DNA of 64,000 nucleotides from Anaerococcus rubeinfantis (lineage in GTDB: Bacteria; Bacillota; Clostridia; Tissierellales; Peptoniphilaceae), in NCBI RefSeq assembly GCF_001487145.1, contig NZ_LN913016.1:62001-126000 (forward strand), in the 5' to 3' direction. The notes beneath the pieces were generated by a model. The model made no database searches and had not been told where the DNA came from. It saw only the letters and a program-made list of their open reading frames with translations. The translations under genes and the position numbers were made by a program. The first letter of the stretch is position 1. Each line of letters opens with the position of its first letter. This document shows, piece by piece, positions 38,379 to 46,559 of the stretch.

Positions 38379-39902
38379 ATGGATAAGTATTTAAATGAAA
38401 GCCCTATTGTTTCATTGAAAAATATTCATAAAAGTTTTGGAGATAAAAAAGTCCTAAAGGGAGTAGATTTTGATCTTCATAAATGTGAAGTTCATGCTTT
38501 GCTCGGAGAAAATGGAGCAGGAAAAACTACTCTTATGAATATTTTGTATGGGATGTTTCCACAAAATGAAGGAGATATTTACATTAAAGGTGAAGAAATT
38601 ATAAATAATTCACCCAAAAAAGCAATTAGTATGGGCATAGGAATGGTTCACCAACATTTTATGTTGATAGAACCTTTTACAGTAACAGAAAATATAATTT
38701 TAGGCTATGAAGGAAAAAATTCTTTCATTGATAGAGATAAGGCAAAAAAAGAAGTTCTTAAATTAAGCCAAGAATATGGACTTTTGATAGATCCAGATAG
38801 TAAAGTTTCAGACATTTCAGTTGGTCAACAACAAAGAGTAGAAATTTTAAAAGCTTTATACCATGGAGCAGATATTTTAATTTTTGATGAGCCAACAGCA
38901 GTTTTGACACCCCAAGAAATTAACGAATTTGTAGAAATAGTAGAAAAATTAACTGAGCTTGGAAAATCAATTATAATTATAACCCACAAATTAAAAGAAA
39001 TTAAAGCTATGGCAGACACTTGCACCATAATAAGAAGGGGTGAGTATATTGACAAAGTTAAGGTCAAAGATGTAAGCGAAGCCGATCTTGCAGAAAAAAT
39101 GGTAGGTCGTGATGTAAGCTTTAATGTTAAAAAAGAAAAAATTGATCTTGGAGATGAAATTTTTAAAATTGAAAATCTTTGGGTTAAGGATAATAGAAAA
39201 GTTGACAAGGTAAAAGGGCTTAACCTTTCTATAAGAAAAGGTGAAATTTTGGGAATTGCAGGAGTTGATGGAAACGGCCAAACAGAATTAATAGATGCAA
39301 TTTCTGGAATGAGAAAAGCTGAAAAAGGAAAAGTGAGCTTAAAAGGCGAGGACATTACCAATAAAAATCCAAGAAATATAATTGACCTTGGCATGAACCA
39401 AATTCCAGAAGATAGGCAAAAAAGAGGCCTTGTTTTGGAATATTCAATCAAGGATAATTTGATTTTAGAAAATTTGGACAAAGATTTTTCAAAAAATGGA
39501 ATTTTAGATTTCAAAAAAATTGAAGAAAATGCCAATGATTTGATTGAAAAATTTGATATTAGGCCAAATGATATGAATGAAAAAGCGGGAAGCCTTTCTG
39601 GTGGAAACCAACAAAAAGTAATTATTGCAAGGGAGATTACAAACGATCCTGATCTTTTGATTGCTGCCCAACCAACAAGAGGACTTGACGTTGGAGCAAT
39701 TGAATTTATCCACCAATATTTGGTAGAACTTAGAAATCAAGGAAAGGCAGTTTTATTAATAAGTTTCCAATTAGATGAAGTCATGGACTTATCTGACAGA
39801 ATTTGCGTAATTTATGATGGACAAATTGTAGGAGAGCTTGATCCAAAAGAAACTGATGAATACGAAGTAGGAAGATTAATGGCAGGAGGAGATCATGAAT
39901 AA
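38379..39902 (+). CDS. Nucleoside ABC transporter ATPase (two ABC domains, NupA/YufO type)
   Basis: This 507-residue protein has two fused ATPase domains. The first has Walker A GENGAGKT (about 48-55), signature ISVGQQQRVEIL and Walker B ILIFDEPTAVL. The second has a degenerate Walker A (GVDGNGQTE, about 301-309), signature LSGGNQQKVIIAREI and LLIAAQPTRGLD in place of the usual Walker B Glu. This asymmetric form is typical of sugar and nucleoside importers. Its 3' end overlaps the permease gene by 8 nt. Confidence 0.93.
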   Translation: MDKYLNESPIVSLKNIHKSFGDKKVLKGVDFDLHKCEVHALLGENGAGKTTLMNILYGMFPQNEGDIYIKGEEIINNSPKKAISMGIGMVHQHFMLIEPFTVTENIILGYEGKNSFIDRDKAKKEVLKLSQEYGLLIDPDSKVSDISVGQQQRVEILKALYHGADILIFDEPTAVLTPQEINEFVEIVEKLTELGKSIIIITHKLKEIKAMADTCTIIRRGEYIDKVKVKDVSEADLAEKMVGRDVSFNVKKEKIDLGDEIFKIENLWVKDNRKVDKVKGLNLSIRKGEILGIAGVDGNGQTELIDAISGMRKAEKGKVSLKGEDITNKNPRNIIDLGMNQIPEDRQKRGLVLEYSIKDNLILENLDKDFSKNGILDFKKIEENANDLIEKFDIRPNDMNEKAGSLSGGNQQKVIIAREITNDPDLLIAAQPTRGLDVGAIEFIHQYLVELRNQGKAVLLISFQLDEVMDLSDRICVIYDGQIVGELDPKETDEYEVGRLMAGGDHE

Positions 39903-41007
39903 TAAAACAAAATCAAAAAAATCTTTTTCAAATTCAAAATTATTATTTACTCTTGTATCAATAATCTTGGGTCTTTTGGTTGGAGCTTTAGTCTTATCCC
40001 TTACAGGTTACAACCCAATTGAAGCTTATGGAAAATTGATTGAAGGAATTTTTAAGTCCCCAAGAAATATAGGTTGGGCTCTTGTAAATTCAACTCCAAT
40101 TATTCTTACAGGTCTTGGAGTTTGTTTTGCCTTTCAAACAGGTCTATTTAATATGGGAGCTGAGGGACAATTTATAATAGGTTCAACTGTAGGATTTTTG
40201 TTAGGATACTTGCTAAAACTTCCTCCAATAATCCATGTTATTGTTACAATAATCGTTGCACTTTTGGCAGGATTTTTGTATGGAGGACTTGCAGGATTTA
40301 TAAAAGCAAAATTTGGCATTCACGAAGTAATTTCAACCATAATGCTAAACTGGGTTGCCTTTTATTTTCAAAATTTTATAGTTTATCGCTATCAAAAACC
40401 AAATTCAATGGGAACATTTGACATAAATGATTCAGCAAAAGTAACCCTTGTTACAAATGCGAGCCAAAAATTTGATGGATTTTTTGGGAAATTTTTTAGG
40501 GCTCCAATTCATTTGGGAATAATTTTTGCTATTTTAAGCGTAATTATCATTTGGTTTATTCTTGAAAAAACCACTCTTGGCTACAAATTAAAAGCCGTAG
40601 GATTAAATAGAGAAGCAAGTGAGTACGGTGGAATCGATGCAAACAAAAAAATAATCCAGTCTATGGCAATATCTGGATCCTTGTGTGCCCTTGCAGGAGT
40701 AACACAAGTTATGGGATATACTTATTCACTTCCACTTTTATCAGCTATGGAAAATTTTGGATTTGACGGACTTGCCGTATCACTTTTGGCATCAAATAAT
40801 CCAATCGGTTGTATTTTCTCAGGTTTATTCTTAGGATCTTTGAAATATGCAGGAAGTAATTTACAAAGAACTATGGGAGTTCCAAGCGAATTAATTTCTA
40901 TAATAATTGGTACAATAATTTTATTTACAGCTATTCCTTTGATATTTAGAATTATAAAAGCGAAAGCAAACAAAAGGAAAAATAGAAAGGCGGGAAATAA
41001 TGCTTAA
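39895..41007 (+). CDS. Nucleoside ABC transporter permease (NupP/YufP type)
   Basis: This 370-residue branched-chain-type (BPD_transp_2) permease has about ten hydrophobic segments. A conserved block GVCFAFQTGLFNMGAEGQF lies near residue 75, and a cytoplasmic coupling loop is at LKAVGLNREASEYGGID. It has a basic C-terminal tail (KANKRKNRKAG). It overlaps the ATPase gene and the next permease gene, so the three are translationally linked. Confidence 0.92.
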   Translation: MNNKTKSKKSFSNSKLLFTLVSIILGLLVGALVLSLTGYNPIEAYGKLIEGIFKSPRNIGWALVNSTPIILTGLGVCFAFQTGLFNMGAEGQFIIGSTVGFLLGYLLKLPPIIHVIVTIIVALLAGFLYGGLAGFIKAKFGIHEVISTIMLNWVAFYFQNFIVYRYQKPNSMGTFDINDSAKVTLVTNASQKFDGFFGKFFRAPIHLGIIFAILSVIIIWFILEKTTLGYKLKAVGLNREASEYGGIDANKKIIQSMAISGSLCALAGVTQVMGYTYSLPLLSAMENFGFDGLAVSLLASNNPIGCIFSGLFLGSLKYAGSNLQRTMGVPSELISIIIGTIILFTAIPLIFRIIKAKANKRKNRKAGNNA

Positions 41008-41935
41008 TTTGACAGTTTTAGGATTAATAATTGGAAATACACTTTCAAATGCTACACCGGTATTATTGACAGGCCTAGGTGGAATGATGAGTGAAAAATC
41101 TGGAGTTGTAAACATTGGACTTGAAGGAATGATGACAATTGGTGCCTTGGTTGCTGCGACTGTGGGATATTATTTTGGAAATCCTTGGCTAGGATTTTTT
41201 GCAGGAGGCCTTGCAGGAATGTTTTTTGGCTTGATTCACGCTTTGGTTTCAGTAACTTTTGCAGGAGATCAAACTATTTCTGGTATTGCAATAAATACAT
41301 TAGCACCAGGTTTGGCACTTTTTTTGGCAAGATTATTTTTTGATGGTGCAACTCAAACCCCATCAATTCCTTTGGAAAATAAAATCCCAAGATTATTTGA
41401 CGGCTTAATTAAAAATCAGGGATTAAAAAATATTTTCTCCCAATATGCAACAGTTTATATAGCTTTAATTTCTGTAATTTTGATTTATATATTTTTATAT
41501 AAAACAAAATGGGGCCTAAGGCTTATTGCAGTTGGTGAACACCCAAAAGCAGCTGAAACATTGGATATTTCTGTGAAAAAAATTAGATATCTTGCAGTTA
41601 TGTTTTCAGGATTTATGGGAGGACTTGGAGGAGCAAGCATGTCACTTGCAGTAGTAAGTGTATTTTCTCCAACTTTAATTGCAGGACAAGGATATATCGC
41701 CCTTGTTTGTGTAATATTTGGAAATTGGAGACCACAAGGAGTTTTGATAGGATCTTTATTTTTTGGACTAACCCAAGCTATAGCAACCTATCTTACAGGA
41801 ACAACCATAAGCCTTCCAATGGAATTTATTTCAATGATTCCATACATTTCAATTTTGATTTTCTTGATATTATTTAATAAAAAATCAAGAGCACCAAAGG
41901 CAAGTGGTAAGCCATATTTGACAGAAGATATATAA
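41000..41935 (+). CDS. Nucleoside ABC transporter permease (NupQ/YufQ type)
   Basis: This 311-residue second permease of the BPD_transp_2 family has GGMMSEKSGVVNIGLEGMM near residue 27 and the coupling loop LIAVGEHPKAAETLDI near 173. It dimerises with the preceding permease. The start overlaps that gene by 8 nt. It is the last gene of the operon and is followed by structured intergenic DNA. Confidence 0.92.
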   Translation: MLNLTVLGLIIGNTLSNATPVLLTGLGGMMSEKSGVVNIGLEGMMTIGALVAATVGYYFGNPWLGFFAGGLAGMFFGLIHALVSVTFAGDQTISGIAINTLAPGLALFLARLFFDGATQTPSIPLENKIPRLFDGLIKNQGLKNIFSQYATVYIALISVILIYIFLYKTKWGLRLIAVGEHPKAAETLDISVKKIRYLAVMFSGFMGGLGGASMSLAVVSVFSPTLIAGQGYIALVCVIFGNWRPQGVLIGSLFFGLTQAIATYLTGTTISLPMEFISMIPYISILIFLILFNKKSRAPKASGKPYLTEDI

Positions 41936-41951
41936 GAAAAAATAGAAAAAT

Positions 41952-42057
41952 AAACCCCATATCGATTGTAGAATTAAAGAGAACTCATAGATGAAAATTA
42001 AGATAAAGTCAACAAATGAGATCTCTACAAAAGGTCGAGATGGGTTATTTTTTTCTT
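41952..42057 (+). terminator. Long nested hairpin with T-run at the end of the nucleoside transporter operon
   Basis: The outer arms aaccccatatcga and tcgagatgggtt and the inner arms agagaactcat and atgagatctct (10 of 11) nest around a 28-nt loop, followed by attttttt. At about 100 nt it is larger than a plain terminator, so it may be a structured 3' RNA or small RNA as well as a transcription stop. Confidence 0.55.
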
Positions 42058-42135
42058 ATTAATTATTGAAGAAATAGTAGAATGTCAGAGCGTAGACAAA
42101 CCCTCAAGCACGAATATCTGACTCCAAAAATTGTA

Positions 42136-42220
42136 GATTTCTAAATTTAAAAATTCTAAAATCGCAAACTCGCTAACGCTCATACAGTGCGATTTTTAAC
42201 GAATTTTTAAATTTGAAATC
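42136..42220. repeat. 85-bp imperfect palindrome in the intergenic region
   Basis: gatttctaaatttaaaaatt pairs with aatttttaaatttgaaatc, and the inner aaaatcgca pairs with tgcgatttt around a 21-nt centre (aactcgctaacgctcatacag). The region 41936-42402 has no coding sequence. Apart from this and the nested hairpin, it holds two small hairpins next to the tRNA. Confidence 0.6.
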
Positions 42221-42318
42221 AAATCAATTTTTTCCGTATGATATTCTTAGCATGAGGATTTGTATACTTTGTCAACAGTCTGGAATGTTTTTTAATTTTT
42301 ATATTTTAAAAATGGGCA

Positions 42319-42345
42319 TAAAAAAAGCACCACTCGGTGCAATTT
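42319..42345 (-). terminator. Second terminator downstream of tRNA-Pro
   Basis: gcacc pairs with ggtgc around actc. On the minus strand this is followed by seven T, so it acts as a backup stop for the tRNA transcript. Confidence 0.6.
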
Positions 42346-42373
42346 TAAAAGGGAAAATTTACGTATTACAACT

Positions 42374-42402
42374 AAAAAAGCAAGCTTTAGCTTGCAAAAA
42401 AA
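42374..42402 (-). terminator. Terminator immediately downstream of tRNA-Pro
   Basis: gcaagct pairs with agcttgc around tt, with A-run and T-run on either side. It begins right after the tRNA 3' end on the minus strand. Confidence 0.75.
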
Positions 42403-42479
42403 TGGTCGGGGTGAAAGGATTCGAACCTTCGGCCTCATGGTCCCAAACCACGCGCGCTACCAAGCTGCGCCACACCCCG
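42403..42479 (-). tRNA. tRNA-Pro (anticodon TGG), CCA encoded
   Basis: The minus strand reads cggggtgtggcgcagcttgg onward and folds as a cloverleaf. The acceptor cggggtg pairs with caccccg, the D-arm is gcgc-agcttggta-gcgc, the anticodon loop tttgggac carries TGG, the T-arm contains ggttcgaatcc, and the 3' CCA is encoded. It reads proline codons. It has its own promoter. Confidence 0.97.
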
Positions 42480-42499
42480 ATGTCCTAACGACAATATAT

Positions 42500-42528
42500 A
42501 ATATACCAGCTTTAAAATTATTTGTCAA
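42500..42528 (-). promoter_or_regulatory. Promoter of tRNA-Pro
   Basis: On the minus strand a perfect TTGACA (42523-42528) and TATATT (42500-42505) are spaced 17 nt apart, about 20 nt before the tRNA. Confidence 0.75.
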
Positions 42529-42547
42529 ATCTTTTTTAAAACTTTTT

Positions 42548-43015
42548 TTAATTTTTGTAAGATTCGCTTAATTTAGCTGATAAGTAAGCATAAAAATCTT
42601 CGATTTCTTTCTCACTGAAAATAATTATACCATTTTTCTTCAAGATTTGGCAAGTGATTCCGTCTCCTTTTATTAAATTTTTATTAAAATTTCCATCATA
42701 AATCAAATCTTTTCCGCAAGATGGAGATTTTGCTTTTAATAGGGCGATTTTTATATTATTTTTTTTACAAAGATCTATGGCAATTTCTCCACCTTTTTTG
42801 AAATTTTTTGTAAAATCTTTCTCATCAACATTTATTACTCTAGAATTTTTTATCTCACATGGCTTTCTTGGTGTTTTCATTCCAGAATCTACTTCTGGAC
42901 ATACATCTATGAAATTTACTTGGGGAAATTTTTCTTTTAAATTTTTTATTTCGTTATTTTTTCCGTCATAGCGGCAATTTATTCCCAAAAGACATCTTGA
43001 TATTAATACATTCAT
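42548..43015 (-). CDS. DUF523 protein (TudS-like thiouracil desulfurase family)
   Basis: This 155-residue DUF523 protein has three conserved cysteines that hold a [4Fe-4S] cluster in characterised desulfurases: SRCLLG (C8), DVCPEVDSG (about C39) and KSPSCG (about C100). The family includes TudS, which removes sulfur from 2-thiouracil. It is a single-gene unit, divergent from the barnase-like gene. Desulfidase activity here is inferred from the family; a tRNA-degradation salvage role is plausible. Confidence 0.88.
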   Translation of the reverse strand: MNVLISRCLLGINCRYDGKNNEIKNLKEKFPQVNFIDVCPEVDSGMKTPRKPCEIKNSRVINVDEKDFTKNFKKGGEIAIDLCKKNNIKIALLKAKSPSCGKDLIYDGNFNKNLIKGDGITCQILKKNGIIIFSEKEIEDFYAYLSAKLSESYKN

Positions 43016-43058
43016 ATTTTTATCCTTTCTGATATAATTATAGCAAAGGAGAATTTAA

Positions 43059-43508
43059 ATGAAAATTAAAAACTTTTTTTATAAATTTATTTTAAGCTTT
43101 TTTCTTATTTTTGCCTTTACTGGATGTGTGAAGCATGAAAATATTAATTCTAATGAAGAAGTTGAATGCACAAGTCTTCTTGAAGATAAGGCTTATTATA
43201 AAAAAGATGATGTAGTTGATTATATTAAATCTTATAAAAAACTTCCTCCAAATTTCTTGACAAAAAAAGAGGCGAAAAAACTTGGTTGGATTCCTAAAAA
43301 GGGAAATTTGTGGGAAGTTACTGATAAGGGGGTAATTGGTGGTGATTATTTTGGAAATTTTGAAAAGAAACTCCCAAAGGCCAATTACAAAGAATGTGAT
43401 GTAAATTATTTTGGTGGAAGACGTGGTGGTGAAAGGTTAATTTATGATGAAGATTTTAATATTTTTTATACAGCTGACCACTATGAAAGTTTTACTGAGG
43501 AGAAATAA
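43059..43508 (+). CDS. Barnase-type ribonuclease with lipoprotein signal
   Basis: This 149-residue protein has a signal peptide ending AFTGC (lipidated C23), a short linker and then a barnase domain. Catalytic residues align with barnase: E112 (barnase E73, in KECDVNY), R122 and R126 (R83, R87) and H141 (H102, in TADHYESF). K61 matches K27, in KKLPPNF. It should cleave single-stranded RNA after purines, outside the cell and anchored to the membrane. The barstar gene starts directly after its stop. Known barnases are freely secreted, so the lipobox is unusual. Confidence 0.88.
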   Translation: MKIKNFFYKFILSFFLIFAFTGCVKHENINSNEEVECTSLLEDKAYYKKDDVVDYIKSYKKLPPNFLTKKEAKKLGWIPKKGNLWEVTDKGVIGGDYFGNFEKKLPKANYKECDVNYFGGRRGGERLIYDEDFNIFYTADHYESFTEEK

Positions 43509-43781
43509 ATGATTTTTTTGGATGGAAATAAATTTAAGTCAAGGGATGAGGCCTTTTCTTATTTGAATGAAAAAATTGACTTTGAATATAAAGTAAATAA
43601 TCTTGACGGTCTTTTTGACGCTCTTTCTATGGTTGATGAGAAAATAATTATTGAGAATTACCAAGAAATTTACAACAATTTGGGTCATTATGGGGAGAAA
43701 TTTTTGTCATGTTTTATGAAGGCAAGTCTTGAATTTCTTTTGGAAATTGATTTTTTATCTAAGCTTAATATAGTAAATTAA
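43509..43781 (+). CDS. Barstar-type ribonuclease inhibitor
   Basis: This 90-residue barstar-family protein has the inhibitory helix NNLDGLFDAL carrying D33 and D37, equivalent to barstar D35 and D39, which plug the barnase active site. It has no signal sequence and so acts in the cytoplasm, protecting the cell from barnase before export. Its ATG abuts the barnase stop codon, and gaggag lies in the end of that gene, ensuring coupled synthesis. Confidence 0.88.
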   Translation: MIFLDGNKFKSRDEAFSYLNEKIDFEYKVNNLDGLFDALSMVDEKIIIENYQEIYNNLGHYGEKFLSCFMKASLEFLLEIDFLSKLNIVN

Positions 43782-43791
43782 AGGAGCGAAT

Positions 43792-44142
43792 ATGGAAGAT
43801 AGGTCAGTAAATAATGAAATTAGAAACTTTGTTGCCAAAAATATTATTAATAATTTTCTAAAAAATGGGGACAAATTTTATGAGAAGGAATTTCTTATAA
43901 ATAAATTTAGGGTAAATCCTTCTTATGTAGACAAAACCTACCAAAGGCTTTTGGATGAGGATTTGATTGAGGCAAAAAGTGATTATTATTATATGAAAAT
44001 TGATGAAAATAAAAGAAATGCCCTAATAGTTGAATTTGCAAATGGATATTTGAATGAATTTTTGAAAAATATGAATTCAATTGGAATTTCCAACGAGGGT
44101 GTTTATGATTTTGTGGCTTTGAGGATGAGTGCTAATGGATAA
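43792..44142 (+). CDS. Short GntR-family (YtrA-like) regulator
   Basis: This 116-residue protein has an N-terminal winged helix (EKEFLINKFRVNPSYVDKTYQRLLDEDLIE, read in two parts) and a short C-terminal helical dimerisation part, the size of YtrA-type GntR regulators. Such proteins repress an ABC transporter encoded right after them, which is the case here. Helix 3 (NPSYVDKTYQRL) is less canonical than usual, so the family call rests partly on context. It overlaps the ATPase start by 8 nt. Confidence 0.72.
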   Translation: MEDRSVNNEIRNFVAKNIINNFLKNGDKFYEKEFLINKFRVNPSYVDKTYQRLLDEDLIEAKSDYYYMKIDENKRNALIVEFANGYLNEFLKNMNSIGISNEGVYDFVALRMSANG

Positions 44143-44833
44143 TATATTAGAAATTAAAAATTTGAAAAAAACTTACGGCAAAAAAAACGTGCTTGATGGT
44201 ATAAATTTAAAACTTGAAAGAGGACAAATTTTGGGACTTATGGGTCCAAATGGGTCAGGGAAAACCACTCTTTTAAAATGTATCATGGGTCTTATAAAGC
44301 CAAATGATGGAGAAATTTTAATTGATGGGAAAAAAGTTGGAGTTGAAACTAAAAAAATAATCTCCTACCTTCCAGATGCCTACCATCTTTATGATAATTT
44401 GACGATTGAAGATACGGTAAATCTTTACAAGGATTTTTATGACGATTTTAATATGAGAGTTTGCAAGGAACTTTTTGAGTTTATGAAAATTCCAAAGGAA
44501 GGCTATTCTGATAAATTGTCAAAGGGAATGAAGGAGAGACTTCTTTTGGCACTGACCCTTTCTCGTGATACAAAACTTTATATTTTGGATGAGCCGATTG
44601 AAGGAGTTGATCCAATTGCAAAGGATATGATTTTATCTGCAATAATAAAAACTGTAGATATTGGTAGGACAATTATTATTACAACCCATCAAATTGGAGA
44701 TTTGGAAAATCTTTTTGACAGGGCAGCCTTTATCCAAAGAGGACAAATTCTTTTGGAAGAAGACGCTGAAGATTTGAGGGATAAGTATAAAAAACAAATG
44801 GTAGATTTGTATAAGGAAATTTTTGTAATATGA
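44135..44833 (+). CDS. ABC transporter ATPase, BcrA/YtrB-like
   Basis: This 232-residue ATPase has Walker A GPNGSGKT (about 36-43), signature LSKGMKERLLLAL, Walker B LYILDEPIEGVDP and H-loop TTHQIGD. The group exports or senses antibiotics and peptides, or acts in cell-envelope stress. I prefer ATG 44135 (gaggatgag upstream) over an in-frame GTG 6 nt earlier. It overlaps both the GntR gene and the first permease gene. Confidence 0.92.
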   Translation: MDNILEIKNLKKTYGKKNVLDGINLKLERGQILGLMGPNGSGKTTLLKCIMGLIKPNDGEILIDGKKVGVETKKIISYLPDAYHLYDNLTIEDTVNLYKDFYDDFNMRVCKELFEFMKIPKEGYSDKLSKGMKERLLLALTLSRDTKLYILDEPIEGVDPIAKDMILSAIIKTVDIGRTIIITTHQIGDLENLFDRAAFIQRGQILLEEDAEDLRDKYKKQMVDLYKEIFVI

Positions 44834-45618
44834 TTAAGTTTTTGAAATATGAATTAAAAAGATCAAGGGGATTTTTTATTATTATGGCAATTTTCGCCAT
44901 AATTTCCCAAGCCTTACTTGGCATATTTTACAAATTTAATAGCTTTGATATGGAAAATAAAAATACTTCATTTTTTATTCTTCTTATATCTTTAGCCCTA
45001 ATAATTTTATCAATTTCCTTGATATTTTTTACCGTAAGGTATAAAAGAGATATTTTTGATAAGTCATCCTACATTACTTTTACCATAAATATTTCAGTAA
45101 GTAAGATAATTTTAGCAAAATTTTTGGCAAGTTTGATTTTTGGATTTTTAAGTCTTGTAATTTTTGTAGGATCTTTAATTTTGACTACAAAATTTTTGGG
45201 AATAAGTGAGATTTTAAATAATATTTCCCTAAAAGTGCTTATGCTTTATGTTTTTGTTTGTGAAATTTATTATTCCATAGCCTACCTACTTTTGGTTTTT
45301 GGAATTACACTTTCAAAAGTACAAATTTTTAGAAGGTATTATTCCTTTGTTTCAGTGGTTTTATCCATTGTTTTATTTACAATCATAGTTTGGCTTTTAA
45401 GAAATATTTACACAATAAGTCCTGTGATTTTAAAGTTTAAAGATTTTTCTATCCAAAGGATAATAAATATAAACGGACTCGATATATCCATGCTTTATAA
45501 TGGAGTTGATGGAAAAGTTTTGGGGATTAATATTTGGATGTTAGTTTTTTCTGTTTTAATAATAGCAGTTACATTTTTCTATAATGTATTTTTGATAGAA
45601 GAGAAGATAGATTTTTAG
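44830..45618 (+). CDS. ABC-2-type permease subunit
   Basis: This 262-residue membrane protein has six predicted helices (about 13-30, 45-70, 95-120, 135-160, 175-195 and 235-255) and no recognisable enzymatic domain. It starts 4 nt before the end of the ATPase gene and has the layout of ABC-2 exporter subunits (two helices, long loop, four helices). It probably pairs with the next gene's product. Cargo unknown. Confidence 0.78.
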   Translation: MIKFLKYELKRSRGFFIIMAIFAIISQALLGIFYKFNSFDMENKNTSFFILLISLALIILSISLIFFTVRYKRDIFDKSSYITFTINISVSKIILAKFLASLIFGFLSLVIFVGSLILTTKFLGISEILNNISLKVLMLYVFVCEIYYSIAYLLLVFGITLSKVQIFRRYYSFVSVVLSIVLFTIIVWLLRNIYTISPVILKFKDFSIQRIININGLDISMLYNGVDGKVLGINIWMLVFSVLIIAVTFFYNVFLIEEKIDF

Positions 45619-45627
45619 GAGAAGGAT

Positions 45628-46362
45628 ATGAGAAAATATTTAAAATATGATGTAAAATCAAATATGAAATTTTTTATCTCGACTATTGCAAGTTTCGTAA
45701 TTCTTCTAATATCACTTTTATCAATTAAAACTATAGGAGCCTTTTCAAGATCTCTTGAAATAAATTCAGCCCTAAATTCAATAGAAATTATTGTAGTTGT
45801 TGTATTTATCCTAACCATCTCCTATTTTATTATAAATACATTTTACAAAGACCTTTATACAAATAGGTCCATACTTACTTTTTCACTTCCAATTAGTGCA
45901 AAAGAGTTTATAGGAGCAAAGCTTGTAGTAATAAATATTTTCTATTGGCTTTTGGTGTTTTTGTCAGTATTTTTATTTTATATAGTAGGAAAATACTTAA
46001 ATACAAAAACCCTTTTGTCCTTAGTTTTTATAATGAATCTAGTAAATATTTTTTCCTTGTTAATATTTTTTTATATGCAAATGGATAGATTTATATTTAG
46101 AAGAAAAACATCTGCCCTTGTGATTTTTATAATTACAGGATTGATTTTTGTTTTGGGATTTTTTATAAATAAAAATTTCTTGCTTTTAAGTAATAAAATT
46201 GTTTTAAAAAATTATAATTACATGGCTTTTCTTTATTCATATGTAAAATACAAGGGAGAAGCCTATGTAAATCTTACAGGATTTATTTATTATATTTTGA
46301 TATTTGTAGGATTATTTTGGATAAATGCAAAAATATTAAAAAAAGATTTAGACTTATCATGA
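45628..46362 (+). CDS. ABC-2-type permease subunit
   Basis: This 244-residue membrane protein has six hydrophobic segments and is similar in layout to the previous subunit. Both contain a short amphipathic segment of the form TFxxPxSxKEFIGAK or TFTINISVSKIILAK after the second helix, suggesting they are paralogues. The start follows aggagaag. Together with the ATPase and GntR-type regulator it forms a four-gene export or stress-sensing unit. Confidence 0.78.
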   Translation: MRKYLKYDVKSNMKFFISTIASFVILLISLLSIKTIGAFSRSLEINSALNSIEIIVVVVFILTISYFIINTFYKDLYTNRSILTFSLPISAKEFIGAKLVVINIFYWLLVFLSVFLFYIVGKYLNTKTLLSLVFIMNLVNIFSLLIFFYMQMDRFIFRRKTSALVIFIITGLIFVLGFFINKNFLLLSNKIVLKNYNYMAFLYSYVKYKGEAYVNLTGFIYYILIFVGLFWINAKILKKDLDLS

Positions 46363-46369
46363 GGAAGAT

Positions 46370-46534
46370 ATGAACAAAAATATGTATATAGGAATTGTTG
46401 GAGGAGTAATTATATCAATAATTTTAAATAATGCCTACAATTTTCCAAATAAAGAAATGGTTGCAGTAGTTTGTGCAGTAATAGGTGCATTTTTTGGGGC
46501 AAGTATTGACAATAAATTTAAAAAACAGAAGTAG
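46370..46534 (+). CDS. Small two-helix membrane protein
   Basis: This 54-residue open frame starts MNKNMYIGIVGGVIISIILN and continues through a second glycine-rich hydrophobic stretch (VAVVCAVIGAFFGASID) to a basic tail (NKFKKQK). It follows the second permease gene by 7 nt, with gaggaag just before the ATG, so it is probably translated as part of the ABC operon. I do not recognise the family. Tight packing and a membrane-like composition support a real gene. Confidence 0.6.
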   Translation: MNKNMYIGIVGGVIISIILNNAYNFPNKEMVAVVCAVIGAFFGASIDNKFKKQK

Positions 46535-46559
46535 GGTATAGTCATAGTGAGGAGATATT

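Noticed and set aside
38825-39535. 236-codon open frame on the minus strand
   Set aside because: It is antisense to the nucleoside ABC ATPase; its serine/isoleucine-rich composition is an artefact of AT-rich codons.
42213-42488. 91-codon open frame ending VGVKGFEPSASWSQTTRATK
   Set aside because: It is the antisense reading of the tRNA-Pro gene, a common false gene; no ribosome binding site.
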